Source: Candidatus Roslinia caecavium
GTDB lineage: Bacteria > Bacillota > Clostridia > Monoglobales > Monoglobaceae
Assembly: GCA_904419955.1 (NCBI GenBank)
Contig: CAJFTO010000002.1
Location: forward strand, 1 to 64,000
Length of the DNA: 64,000 nt
Reading direction: 5' to 3'
In this document: in pieces, positions 55,154-62,950 of the stretch
How the letters are laid out: every line of letters begins with the position of its first letter
Numbering within the stretch: the stretch's first letter is position 1
Notes under the pieces: generated by a model
Told to the model about the DNA's origin: nothing
What the model saw: the letters and a program-made list of their open reading frames with translations, nothing else
The model's database searches: none
Program-made: the position numbers and the translations under genes

Positions 55154-56926
55154 TTACGCTTTCAGATTCTTCTCGAGTATATCGAGTTCTTCCTTGATCT
55201 TAGCCGGGAGCTTATCTCCGAACTGAGCGAAGTATTCCTTGATATTCTCAACGTCCTCGAGCCATACGTCTCTCTCAACGCTGAGGAGCTCGGTCATCTG
55301 CTCGTCCGTTACGTCGAGACCCGTTACGTCGATATCCTCTTTTGAAGGAATGAGGCCTATCTCGCACTCTCTCGCGTCGGCCTTGCCCTCGCAGCGGTCG
55401 AGTATCCAGAGAAGAACTCTCATGTTATCGCCGAATCCCGGCCAGAGGAAGTCGCCGTTCTCGTCTTTTCTAAACCAGTTGACGTGGAATATCTTAGGAG
55501 CCTTGTCGGCGTCCATCTTAGCGCCCATCTCGAGCCAGTGAGCGAAGTAATCCGCCATGTTGTAGCCTACGAACGGCTTCATAGCCATCGGGTCGCGTCT
55601 TACAACGCCGACCGCGCCCGCAGCCGCGGCCGTAGTCTCCGAAGCCATCGTAGCGCCTACGAATACGCCGTGATCCCAATCTCTCGCCTGATAGACCAGC
55701 GGAGCCGTCTTAGCGCGGCGACCGCCGAATACGATAGCCGAGATCGGAACGCCCTGCGGATCCTCGAACTTATCCGAAATACAGGGGCAATTCTTAGCCG
55801 GAGCCGTAAATCTCGAGTTAGGATGAGCGAGGTTGCCCTCGTAAGTCGTGCCGTCTACCTTCTCGCCGAGCCAGTTTGTGCAGTCCTTCGGCGGGTTCTT
55901 GTCGAGACCTTCCCACCATACGGTCATATCTTCGTTATTTATAGCTACGTTTGTGAAGATGGTATTCTTCTTGGTGGACTCGAGCGCGTTGAAGTTTGTC
56001 TTTACGCTGGTGCCCGGAGCTACGCCGAAGAAGCCAGCTTCGGGATTGATAGCGTAGAGTCTGCCGTCCTCGGGGTTAATTCTGAGCCAAGCGATATCGT
56101 CGCCTACAGTCCAAACCTTGTAGCCCTTCTCCTTGAGGTATTCGGGAGGAATAAGCATAGCCAGATTCGTCTTACCGCAAGCCGACGGGAAAGCGGCCGC
56201 GATATATTTGGTCTCGCCCTGCGGATTCTCTATACCGACGATGAGCATGTGCTCGGCCATCCAGCCTTCGTTCTTACCGAGGTAGGACGCGATTCTGAGC
56301 GCGAAACACTTTTTACCGAGCAGAACGTTTCCGCCGTACGCCGAGTTGACCGACATAATGGTGTTGTCCTGCGGGAAATGTACGATATATCTCTCGTCGG
56401 GGTTGACGTCTTTCTTGGAGTGGAGACACTTTGTGAAATCTCCGTCCTCGCCCAAAACTTCCAGAACCGGGTTTCCGATCCTCGTCATGATATCCATGTT
56501 GAGCACGACGTAAATACTATCCGTAAGCTCGACGCCGATCTTGGAGAAAGGCGAACCCACGGGTCCCATCGAATAGGGGATAACGTACATCGTTCTGCCC
56601 TTCATGCAGCCGTCGTAGAGCGCGTTCAGCTTAGCGTACATCTCAGCCGGAGCCATCCAGTTATTTGTAGGACCCGCTTCCTCTTCCGTTTCGGTGCATA
56701 TAAAAGTTCTGTCCTCTACGCGCGCAACGTCGTTCGCCGCCGTTCTGTGATAATAACAGCCCGGGAGCTTCTCCTGGTTAAGCTTTATCATCTCGCCCGT
56801 GCTCACCGCTTCTGCGCGGAGAGCCTCAAGCTGTTCTTCGCTTCCGTCGATCCATACGACCTCGTCGGGCTGACAAAGTTTGACCATCTCGTCAAGCCAT
56901 GCTTGTAACTTCTTGTTTTCAGTCAT
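55154..56926 (-). CDS. pckG: Phosphoenolpyruvate carboxykinase (GTP)
   Basis: A 590-residue cytoplasmic enzyme interconverting oxaloacetate and PEP with GTP/GDP. It shows the GTP-type family signature FPSACGKTNLAMLIPP (P-loop, about 284), the PEP-binding Arg-rich segment GPTNNWMAPAEMY and the GTP-binding NWFRKDENGDFLWPGFGDN-like region (about 490). Length is as expected for the GTP class; the ATP class is shorter and lacks this order. In anaerobes it commonly works in the CO2-fixing direction toward succinate or propionate. Strong promoter upstream; monocistronic. Confidence 0.97.
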   Translation of the reverse strand: MTENKKLQAWLDEMVKLCQPDEVVWIDGSEEQLEALRAEAVSTGEMIKLNQEKLPGCYYHRTAANDVARVEDRTFICTETEEEAGPTNNWMAPAEMYAKLNALYDGCMKGRTMYVIPYSMGPVGSPFSKIGVELTDSIYVVLNMDIMTRIGNPVLEVLGEDGDFTKCLHSKKDVNPDERYIVHFPQDNTIMSVNSAYGGNVLLGKKCFALRIASYLGKNEGWMAEHMLIVGIENPQGETKYIAAAFPSACGKTNLAMLIPPEYLKEKGYKVWTVGDDIAWLRINPEDGRLYAINPEAGFFGVAPGTSVKTNFNALESTKKNTIFTNVAINNEDMTVWWEGLDKNPPKDCTNWLGEKVDGTTYEGNLAHPNSRFTAPAKNCPCISDKFEDPQGVPISAIVFGGRRAKTAPLVYQARDWDHGVFVGATMASETTAAAAGAVGVVRRDPMAMKPFVGYNMADYFAHWLEMGAKMDADKAPKIFHVNWFRKDENGDFLWPGFGDNMRVLLWILDRCEGKADARECEIGLIPSKEDIDVTGLDVTDEQMTELLSVERDVWLEDVENIKEYFAQFGDKLPAKIKEELDILEKNLKA

Positions 56927-56979
56927 GATTTTCCTCCTTGAACTCTTTATCTATGTTATAGTTAGTTTATTATACCATA

Positions 56980-57008
56980 ATTCTATACTAAATATATATT
57001 TCTGTCAA
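56980..57008 (-). promoter_or_regulatory. Sigma-A promoter of pckG
   Basis: TTGACA, 17-base spacer, TAGAAT on the minus strand, about 47 bases of leader. Confidence 0.65.
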
Positions 57009-57174
57009 ACAAATTTTTTCATAATAGGCGTTCGTCTAATAAATATCAGTGTTTTGTCTAAATTATATAAAAAAACTGGGGATTATTTAGATAAATTTAC
57101 TTAGTCAGTTGTAAACGAATATTCAGCGGCGCAAAATATGTCTTTAGAAAAGCGTACAAAACTTACTCTTAGTA

Positions 57175-57203
57175 TTGACTTTCTCCAAATAATGTGTTAT
57201 CCT
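57175..57203 (+). promoter_or_regulatory. Sigma-A promoter of the MATE gene
   Basis: TTGACT, 17-base spacer, TATCCT on the plus strand. The predicted start is near 57210, so the leader is about 115 bases long. Confidence 0.6.
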
Positions 57204-57218
57204 CTTACCGAAGTTAAT

Positions 57219-57245
57219 ATGTATCGCTTGCCGCCGGGTAAGTAA
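57219..57245 (+). CDS. Possible 8-codon leader peptide ahead of the MATE gene
   Basis: ATG to TAA encodes M-Y-R-L-P-P-G-K. It lies between the promoter and the leader terminator. Its ribosome site (GAAG) is weak. A Pro-Pro-Gly stretch is prone to ribosome slowing. Confidence 0.35.
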   Translation: MYRLPPGK

Positions 57246-57251
57246 AATAGG

Positions 57252-57306
57252 ACGCTAAGTTTCATATCGTTAGGCCTTTGAAGATATGAAATTGCAGCGT
57301 TTTTTT
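57252..57306 (+). terminator. Intrinsic terminator in the MATE leader (attenuator)
   Basis: Two stacked stems, ACGCT/AGCGT and GTTTCATATC/GATATGAAAT, followed by TTTTTT, directly before the GGAGGT ribosome site of the MATE gene. Being upstream of the gene it must be conditional. Confidence 0.75.
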
Positions 57307-57323
57307 ATTTTTGGAGGTAATTT

Positions 57324-58637
57324 ATGCAGAAAACTAACTTTTTCAAAGAATTCGTAAAGTACGCGTCGCTTAACGTGCTGGGGATGCTGGGGCTTTCGTG
57401 TTACATCCTCGCGGATACGTTTTTCGTGGCTCAGGGGCTCGGCACGTCCGGCTTGGCGGCGCTCAACCTCGCGATCCCCGTTTACAGCTTTATACACGGA
57501 AGCGGGCTTATGCTCGGCATGGGCGGCGCGACGAAATATTCTATCTATAAGGGTAAAAATTGGGACACGGCGGCCGATAACGTATTTTCCAACACCGTGT
57601 ACGCCGCCGCGACTATATCCGTTATATTCGCGCTGTGCGGCGTTTTTTTCTCAGGCGCCTTGACTTCGGTATTAGGCGCCGACGCGGAAGTTTTTGAAAT
57701 GACCGATACATACATGAAAACGATACTGCTTTTCTCTCCGGCGTTTATGCTGAACAACGTTTTTATCTGCTTTGTAAGAAACAACGGGAATCCCAAACTT
57801 TCAATGATCGCGATGATCGCCGGCAGTCTGTCGAACGTAGTCTTGGACTATGTTTTTATCTTTCCGTGCCGGATGGGAATGTTCGGCGCGGCGTTCGCCA
57901 CGGGACTCGCTCCGGTTATAAGCATTATGATATTATCGATACATAAGCTTAAAAAACTGAATCAGTTTAAACTAAAGATCGTCAAGCCAAGTCCAAAGGA
58001 GATATTCTCGTCGATGTCGCTCGGCTTCCCGTCGCTTGTAACGGAAGTGTCGTCAGGCATAGTAATAATAGTATTTAACGCGATTATTCTGAAACTTGCC
58101 GGAAACACCGGCGTCGCGGCTTACGGCGTTATCGCCAACCTATCTCTTGTTGTAGTCGCGGTGTACACCGGCATAGCGCAGGGTATCCAACCGCTTATGA
58201 GCCGTTCTTACGGAAACGGCGCGATACTTGGAGTCAAGCGTATTTTAGGCTACGCGCTCGTCTCCGCGGCTGTGTTTTCGGTCGTTATCTACGCGGCGGT
58301 ATTCTTCGGCTCCGAGCAAATAACCGCCGTATTCAACAGCGAAAATAATCTTCAGCTGCAAGGCATCGCCGATAACGGAATGAAACTTTATTTCACCGCG
58401 ATCCTGTTCGTCGGGTTTAATATAATAGTTTCGGTATTCTTCACCTCGACCGAACGCGCCCTTCCGGCTCATGCGATCTCCCTGCTGAGAGGTCTGATTA
58501 TAATCGTTCCCGCCGCGTATCTGCTGTCCGGTCTGCTGGGTCTGACCGGCGTTTGGCTCGCTTTTCCCGCGACCGAATTTATCGTGTCGGTCGTAGGCGC
58601 GGCGCTCTATAAACATACGCAGAAAAGGCTTTCTTAA
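57324..58637 (+). CDS. MATE-family multidrug/toxin exporter
   Basis: A 437-residue membrane protein with twelve helices of the MATE pattern: an N-terminal SCYILADTFFVAQGLGTSGL segment typical of Clostridia members, LGMGGATKYSI, then a second half with PSLVTEVSSGIVIIVFNAII and GIAQGIQPLMSRSYG. MATE proteins use a sodium or proton gradient to expel drugs. GGAGGTAATTT precedes the ATG. The leader carries a terminator and short ORF, suggesting regulation by attenuation. Confidence 0.92.
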   Translation: MQKTNFFKEFVKYASLNVLGMLGLSCYILADTFFVAQGLGTSGLAALNLAIPVYSFIHGSGLMLGMGGATKYSIYKGKNWDTAADNVFSNTVYAAATISVIFALCGVFFSGALTSVLGADAEVFEMTDTYMKTILLFSPAFMLNNVFICFVRNNGNPKLSMIAMIAGSLSNVVLDYVFIFPCRMGMFGAAFATGLAPVISIMILSIHKLKKLNQFKLKIVKPSPKEIFSSMSLGFPSLVTEVSSGIVIIVFNAIILKLAGNTGVAAYGVIANLSLVVVAVYTGIAQGIQPLMSRSYGNGAILGVKRILGYALVSAAVFSVVIYAAVFFGSEQITAVFNSENNLQLQGIADNGMKLYFTAILFVGFNIIVSVFFTSTERALPAHAISLLRGLIIIVPAAYLLSGLLGLTGVWLAFPATEFIVSVVGAALYKHTQKRLS

Positions 58638-58641
58638 ACAT

Positions 58642-58692
58642 AACGCTCCTTCGCCGCAGATCCGGCGCCGCGCCGGAAAGCGAAGGGGCGTT
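58642..58692 (+). terminator. Terminator after the MATE gene
   Basis: Stem AACGCTCCTTCGC/GCGAAGGGGCGTT with internal GC-rich pairing, followed by TAAATTATTT. The T-run is broken. Confidence 0.55.
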
Positions 58693-58733
58693 AAATTATT
58701 TATGATTTTTGATACGCGAACTAAACCGATCTC

Positions 58734-59534
58734 TTATTCCGCAAAAAAGAATCCGGCCGTCATATCGAGATAGTTATCGCCGCTGTAATTTCCGTATTCT
58801 TTTTTGACCTCGTTCTTAAACTCTTCCGCGTCGCCGCATCTTGACGCTATCGTCTTTAGATTTTCCAGATAAGCTATCTTCGTCTCAACGTCTTTTAAAT
58901 CCTCGGGCGTGTAGTGCGAGGTCAGGATAAGCGTATAACCTTTATCGAGATAACCCTTAAGCTGCGCGATCATTCCGTCCGCATGGTTCGCTCCCACGAC
59001 TATAGAATGACAGTCGTGTCCGAGCATATGCGTATATACCGCGTTTATCTCGGGAATCTCTATATCGAACGCCTCTTGCGTGACTGTGATATTGAAGTCT
59101 ATGCCGCCTATGTTTATCGCGCCTTCGCCGATATAGTCCGTGACTGTATGCACGCCGCTGTCGAACGCGTCGCCGAAGGCCTGCGTGAAGTTGTCGATAA
59201 GCGCCTTTCCGCCGCCTCTGTGTCCGTACTCGTCGGCGTTTTTAGTCGCATACTTTTTAACGCCCGGCAGAAATCCCGCTCCGGCCATATGATACGCCAG
59301 CAATATTCCCTGCGCGTCGAGTCCGTTATCACTAATATACTTCTCAAGCTCCGCGTTGTTGTCAAAGAAACAAGGCGATTCTATCACTACCGCTTTTCCG
59401 TTCTTTTCTACGATAAATACTTCGTCGTCTATGAAATCGTTCGTCTTATACGCGTGCAGCTTTACCGCTCCGAAATCGTATACGTTCATCTCGCCCTTGC
59501 CTAATTCGATCTTTGTAAATGTGTTTTTATTCAT
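58734..59534 (-). CDS. Degenerate metallo-beta-lactamase-fold protein
   Basis: A 266-residue cytoplasmic protein whose strands look like an MBL fold (DEVFIVEKNGKAVVIESPCFF near the N-terminus, GHDCHSIVVGANHADGM, LILTSHYTPED near the end). The usual THxHxDH metal motif is missing: the equivalent loop reads AYHMAGAGFLPG. It may lack metal-dependent hydrolase activity or bind a different cofactor. Upstream it carries the operator-like element (59610-59655) shared with the sirtuin operon. Function unknown. Confidence 0.6.
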   Translation of the reverse strand: MNKNTFTKIELGKGEMNVYDFGAVKLHAYKTNDFIDDEVFIVEKNGKAVVIESPCFFDNNAELEKYISDNGLDAQGILLAYHMAGAGFLPGVKKYATKNADEYGHRGGGKALIDNFTQAFGDAFDSGVHTVTDYIGEGAINIGGIDFNITVTQEAFDIEIPEINAVYTHMLGHDCHSIVVGANHADGMIAQLKGYLDKGYTLILTSHYTPEDLKDVETKIAYLENLKTIASRCGDAEEFKNEVKKEYGNYSGDNYLDMTAGFFFAE

Positions 59535-59585
59535 GATATTTTCCCCTTTCTGTCTTTCCGAGGTTTTCCCTCGGCTCTTGAGTAG

Positions 59586-59614
59586 ATTATAAAACGCTTT
59601 GTTTACATTGTAAA
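59586..59614 (-). promoter_or_regulatory. Core promoter of the MBL-fold gene
   Basis: TTTACA, 17-base spacer, TATAAT on the minus strand; the -35 box overlaps the start of the operator-like element. Confidence 0.7.
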
Positions 59615-59655
59615 GTAAGCACTTTTTTGTGCTGTAGTTACTTTTTAGATACTAT
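59610..59655. promoter_or_regulatory. Operator-like element, copy B
   Basis: GTAAAGTA, GCAC-TTTTTT-GTGC, GTAGTTAC, TTTTTAGATACTA: aligns without gaps to copy A (49451-49496), about three quarters identical. Confidence 0.65.
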
Positions 59656-59807
59656 TGGACGGTTACCTTAAAGAAACGATTGCGGATATACGCTGGGTTT
59701 AGGAGATCGGCGCCGTCAAAAAATTTTTTTAATTTTTATTTATCTCGCCGTTTTCCGCCCATATCCCTGCAGAGCGCGCGTCAATAGAGATCATATTCAA
59801 AAAACAC

Positions 59808-59836
59808 TTTACACAATGTCAAATTAGTTATATAAT
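59808..59836 (+). promoter_or_regulatory. Sigma-A promoter of the histidine kinase gene
   Basis: TTTACA, 17-base spacer, TATAAT on the plus strand; about 70 bases of leader. Confidence 0.65.
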
Positions 59837-59914
59837 AAGAAATATTCCGCAGATTGCGCCGGAGAGTCGTTGTTAAATCTCCGGGCTTTCAGCGTGGATA
59901 AGGAGAGTAACTTA

Positions 59915-61705
59915 ATGCGAAATATGGGGTTAAAATTTAAACTTATTATATATTTTCTCGTGGCCAACATGCTGGCGCTGCTTGTGATAAACGCAGTCTT
60001 CATGCTCAGTTCCGTCAGTTATGTTAAAAACCGGTTCATATCCGACATGGATTACGCGGTGCAAAATGGTTTTGCGCAGTCGGTTCAGAATATAATGTCG
60101 TCTTCGAGCCGGGATTTTGTAAAAAGGTACAGGCTCGAACAACTTATTTCCGAATCGTCGGGCGCGCTCAGGCTGGGCGGCGGCAGGAATTGTTACGTTA
60201 TAGACGGAGTCAACGGGAGCGTGCTGGCGTCTTCCGACAGTTCGGAAACGGCGCTCGATACGACCGCCAATTTGGACGCGGCTCTCAGCAAGCACACCAA
60301 AGGCGCTTCCATATCGCTGAGCGCCGAATATTCAGACTATGCGTATTACATAAAGTCCGGCTCGGACAGCGACGGTTATATTATTTATATCAAGGACGAC
60401 AACTCAGCGCTAAACGCGGAGCTGCATAATTTTATAGTTATTTCGATCTGGATACTGATCATAGGCGGGATCTTAACGGTTTTATATGTAACTATAGTCT
60501 CCAGAACGATAACCATTCCTCTGAAAAGATTGATAAAGAGGGCGGAGAACTTTTCTAAGGGAAGATACGACGCGAGCGTCGAACCAGAGCGCGGCGACGA
60601 GATAGGCGTTCTGACGCAGACGTTCAACAACGTAGGCGTTGTTATGAGTTCTTCCATAAATCAGAAGGTAGCCGAAAAACATAAGGTAGACGTAATAATG
60701 GAACATGTAACAAACGGCATAATGGCGTTCGACACCGATCAGAACCTGATACATATCAATTCGGCGGCCAAGCGTATGCTTAAGATAGAAGGCGACACGG
60801 ACGACTTAAAATTCGACAGCTTTTTCGAGTCTCTTCACGTAGATATCTGCATGGCGGAGTTTATGTATCTTGAAAAATACGCTACCGAGATAAGGGACAT
60901 AAGCATAGATATGAGCCATATCCGCGCGTACTATGTTCCGTTTAAAATGGAAAACGAGAGGACGGCCGGCGTGGTCTGCGTATTCGAGGACTTTACCGAA
61001 CAGTTCAACCTTGAAGCGGCTCGGCAAAAATTCGTCGCCGAGGTCTCTCACGAGCTCAAGACCCCGCTGATGATCATAAAGGGCTATGCGGAGACGCTGC
61101 TCAACGGATATATGGACGATAAAAAAATGGCGACCAAATTTTTAAATACTATAAACGACGAAACGGACAAGATGAATTCGCTGGTAAAAAATCTGCTGGA
61201 TCTGTCTAAGTTCGACGTCCAGAAGTTTGAGATGAAAAAGGAGGTCGTATCCCTCGACAAGATGCTGACCGGGCTTGTGGATATGTTTAAGCTCGAAGCT
61301 GAAAACGAAGACATAGAGCTGAACTACATACGCTCTACCGATATACCTCAGATCTATGCGGATAAAGACCAGATCGAACGCGCGGTGAGAAACATAATCT
61401 CCAACGCGATCAAGTACGGCGTAAAAGGCGGTTATGTAAATATATACGCCGGCAGTATCTACAACGAAATATATATCAAAGTTGTGGACAACGGCAAGGG
61501 CATGACCGAAGAAGAACTAAGCCATGTTTTCGAGAGATTTTACCGCGCCGATACCGCGAGAACAAGAGAAAAAGGCGGCACAGGTCTCGGGCTGTCTATC
61601 GCTAAGGAAATAATAGAAAACCACGGCGGCTCGATAACCATAGAAAGCAAATTCGGGGAATACACAAAGGTCACGATACATCTGCCGATGGCGTCGGGCG
61701 AGTAA
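59915..61705 (+). CDS. Orphan membrane sensor histidine kinase (HAMP-PAS-HisKA)
   Basis: A 596-residue sensor. Two membrane helices (about 8-30 and about 175-200) flank an extracytoplasmic sensing domain, then a HAMP region, a PAS-like domain with NLIHINSAAKRML, and the kinase core: phospho-acceptor His379 in VAEVSHELKTPLMIIKG, the N box RNIISNAIKYG, G1 KVVDNGKGM and G2 TGLGLSIAKEI. The architecture is like WalK/PhoR-type kinases. No response regulator gene is adjacent on either side, so the partner is elsewhere. The ATG at 59915 has AAGGAG 9 bases upstream. Confidence 0.92.
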   Translation: MRNMGLKFKLIIYFLVANMLALLVINAVFMLSSVSYVKNRFISDMDYAVQNGFAQSVQNIMSSSSRDFVKRYRLEQLISESSGALRLGGGRNCYVIDGVNGSVLASSDSSETALDTTANLDAALSKHTKGASISLSAEYSDYAYYIKSGSDSDGYIIYIKDDNSALNAELHNFIVISIWILIIGGILTVLYVTIVSRTITIPLKRLIKRAENFSKGRYDASVEPERGDEIGVLTQTFNNVGVVMSSSINQKVAEKHKVDVIMEHVTNGIMAFDTDQNLIHINSAAKRMLKIEGDTDDLKFDSFFESLHVDICMAEFMYLEKYATEIRDISIDMSHIRAYYVPFKMENERTAGVVCVFEDFTEQFNLEAARQKFVAEVSHELKTPLMIIKGYAETLLNGYMDDKKMATKFLNTINDETDKMNSLVKNLLDLSKFDVQKFEMKKEVVSLDKMLTGLVDMFKLEAENEDIELNYIRSTDIPQIYADKDQIERAVRNIISNAIKYGVKGGYVNIYAGSIYNEIYIKVVDNGKGMTEEELSHVFERFYRADTARTREKGGTGLGLSIAKEIIENHGGSITIESKFGEYTKVTIHLPMASGE

Positions 61706-61800
61706 AACATGCGGCAATGATGTATTTATAAAAAGCGTAAATAATTTTAGGATTTAAACAATATATTTTAATAATAAAATAATTAGGAGAATAGAAAAGA

Positions 61801-62655
61801 ATGAGTACATTTATAGAAGTAATCAAAGCAATTATCCTGGGTATCGTAGAAGGAGTCACCGAATGGCTCCCTGTAAGCAGCACCGGACACATGATACTTG
61901 TCGACGAATTTTTAAAACTCAATTCAAGCGACGCGTTTAAGGATATGTTTCTGGTGGTTATCCAGCTCGGCGCAATAATGGCGGTCGTAGTACTGTACTG
62001 GAACAACATAATGCCGCTCGGTATCAAGCGTAAAAACGACGGCGCGGCCGAAGGACTGTACTGGAAAAAAGACACGCTCATCATGTGGCTTAAAATATTA
62101 GTCGCCTGCGTTCCCGCCGGCGTTGTCGGCCTGTTATGGGACGACGTATTCACCAGACTGTTCTACAACTATCAGACCGTCGCGGTAATGCTGATCCTCT
62201 TTGGTATTCTGTTTATAATAATAGAAAATTGGAATAAGCATAAGGTCTCTACCGTAAACGACGTCTCTCAGATCACATATTGGTCGGCGTTTCTGATCGG
62301 CGTATTCCAGCTGATCGCCGCGGTCTTCCCGGGAACCTCGCGTTCGGGCGCGACGATAGTCGGCGCGCTCCTGCTCGGACTTTCCAGAACGGTAGCCGCC
62401 GAATTTACGTTCTACCTTGCGATCCCCGCCATGTTCGGCGCGAGCGTTCTGAAGATCGCAAAATTCGGCCTCGCCTTTACGGGAACGGAAATTTTAGTTC
62501 TTATAGTCGGGCTTGTCGTAGCGTTCGTAGTGTCGATGCTCACGATAAAATTCCTTATGGGATATATCAAAAAGCACGACTTTAAAGTATTCGGCTGGTA
62601 CAGGATAATTTTGGGCGTGATAGTCCTGTTGTATTTCTGGTTCTTGGCGTCGTAA
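61801..62655 (+). CDS. uppP: Undecaprenyl-diphosphatase UppP (BacA)
   Basis: A 284-residue membrane enzyme that recycles undecaprenyl pyrophosphate, the wall-precursor carrier. Both conserved motifs are present: GVTEWLPVSSTGHM (about 20-33) and FPGTSRSGATIVGALLLGLS (about 178-197). About eight helices. Length is canonical. AGGAGAA lies before the ATG. Downstream of an orphan sensor kinase by about 95 bases. Followed by a clear terminator. Confidence 0.96.
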   Translation: MSTFIEVIKAIILGIVEGVTEWLPVSSTGHMILVDEFLKLNSSDAFKDMFLVVIQLGAIMAVVVLYWNNIMPLGIKRKNDGAAEGLYWKKDTLIMWLKILVACVPAGVVGLLWDDVFTRLFYNYQTVAVMLILFGILFIIIENWNKHKVSTVNDVSQITYWSAFLIGVFQLIAAVFPGTSRSGATIVGALLLGLSRTVAAEFTFYLAIPAMFGASVLKIAKFGLAFTGTEILVLIVGLVVAFVVSMLTIKFLMGYIKKHDFKVFGWYRIILGVIVLLYFWFLAS

Positions 62656-62676
62656 AATTTAATCGATCGCAGCTTC

Positions 62677-62708
62677 GATCCGCTCCTTCTTAGGCGCGGA
62701 TCTTTTTT
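62677..62708 (+). terminator. Terminator of uppP
   Basis: 7-bp GATCCGC/GCGGATC stem with a 12-base loop, followed by TTTTTT. Confidence 0.88.
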
Positions 62709-62878
62709 ATTATATACGTTTACCTCGACTACTGCGCCGAATAGGTCGCGAGCGCATATCTAAGCGCGTCTACCCGCTCGGAAACGAGAAAGATCTCACA
62801 TTCTTCGCAATATACTCCGGCTTTGACGCTTTTAATATAAAACGCGGTTAAACTTAATTTCTCTTCCTAAATTATTAA

Positions 62879-62912
62879 AGCGCGCAGATCCACTTCCGCG
62901 CGCCGTTTTTAT
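62879..62912. terminator. Possible terminator of the M13 peptidase gene
   Basis: 6- to 7-bp GCGCGC stem with T-runs on the plus side (GTTTTT) and weaker on the minus side (TTTAAT). It lies about 40 bases downstream of the M13 stop codon. Confidence 0.55.
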
Positions 62913-62950
62913 TTATATACCAACTCGCGTTAGACGCGTATAAAATCAAA

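Larger units (their letters stand above)
56927..57323. other. Divergent region between pckG and the MATE gene
   Basis: Contains the pckG promoter (56980-57008 minus) and the MATE promoter, short ORF and leader terminator (57175-57306 plus). The middle, AT-rich part shows nothing further. Confidence 0.7.
59535..59914. other. Divergent region between the MBL-fold gene and the histidine kinase
   Basis: Contains the minus-strand promoter with the operator element (59586-59655) and the plus-strand kinase promoter (59808-59836). Nothing further recognised. Confidence 0.7.

Noticed and set aside
55484-56908. 474-codon plus-strand open frame
   Set aside because: Exactly antisense to pckG, with arginine/valine-rich shadow composition and no homology recognised.
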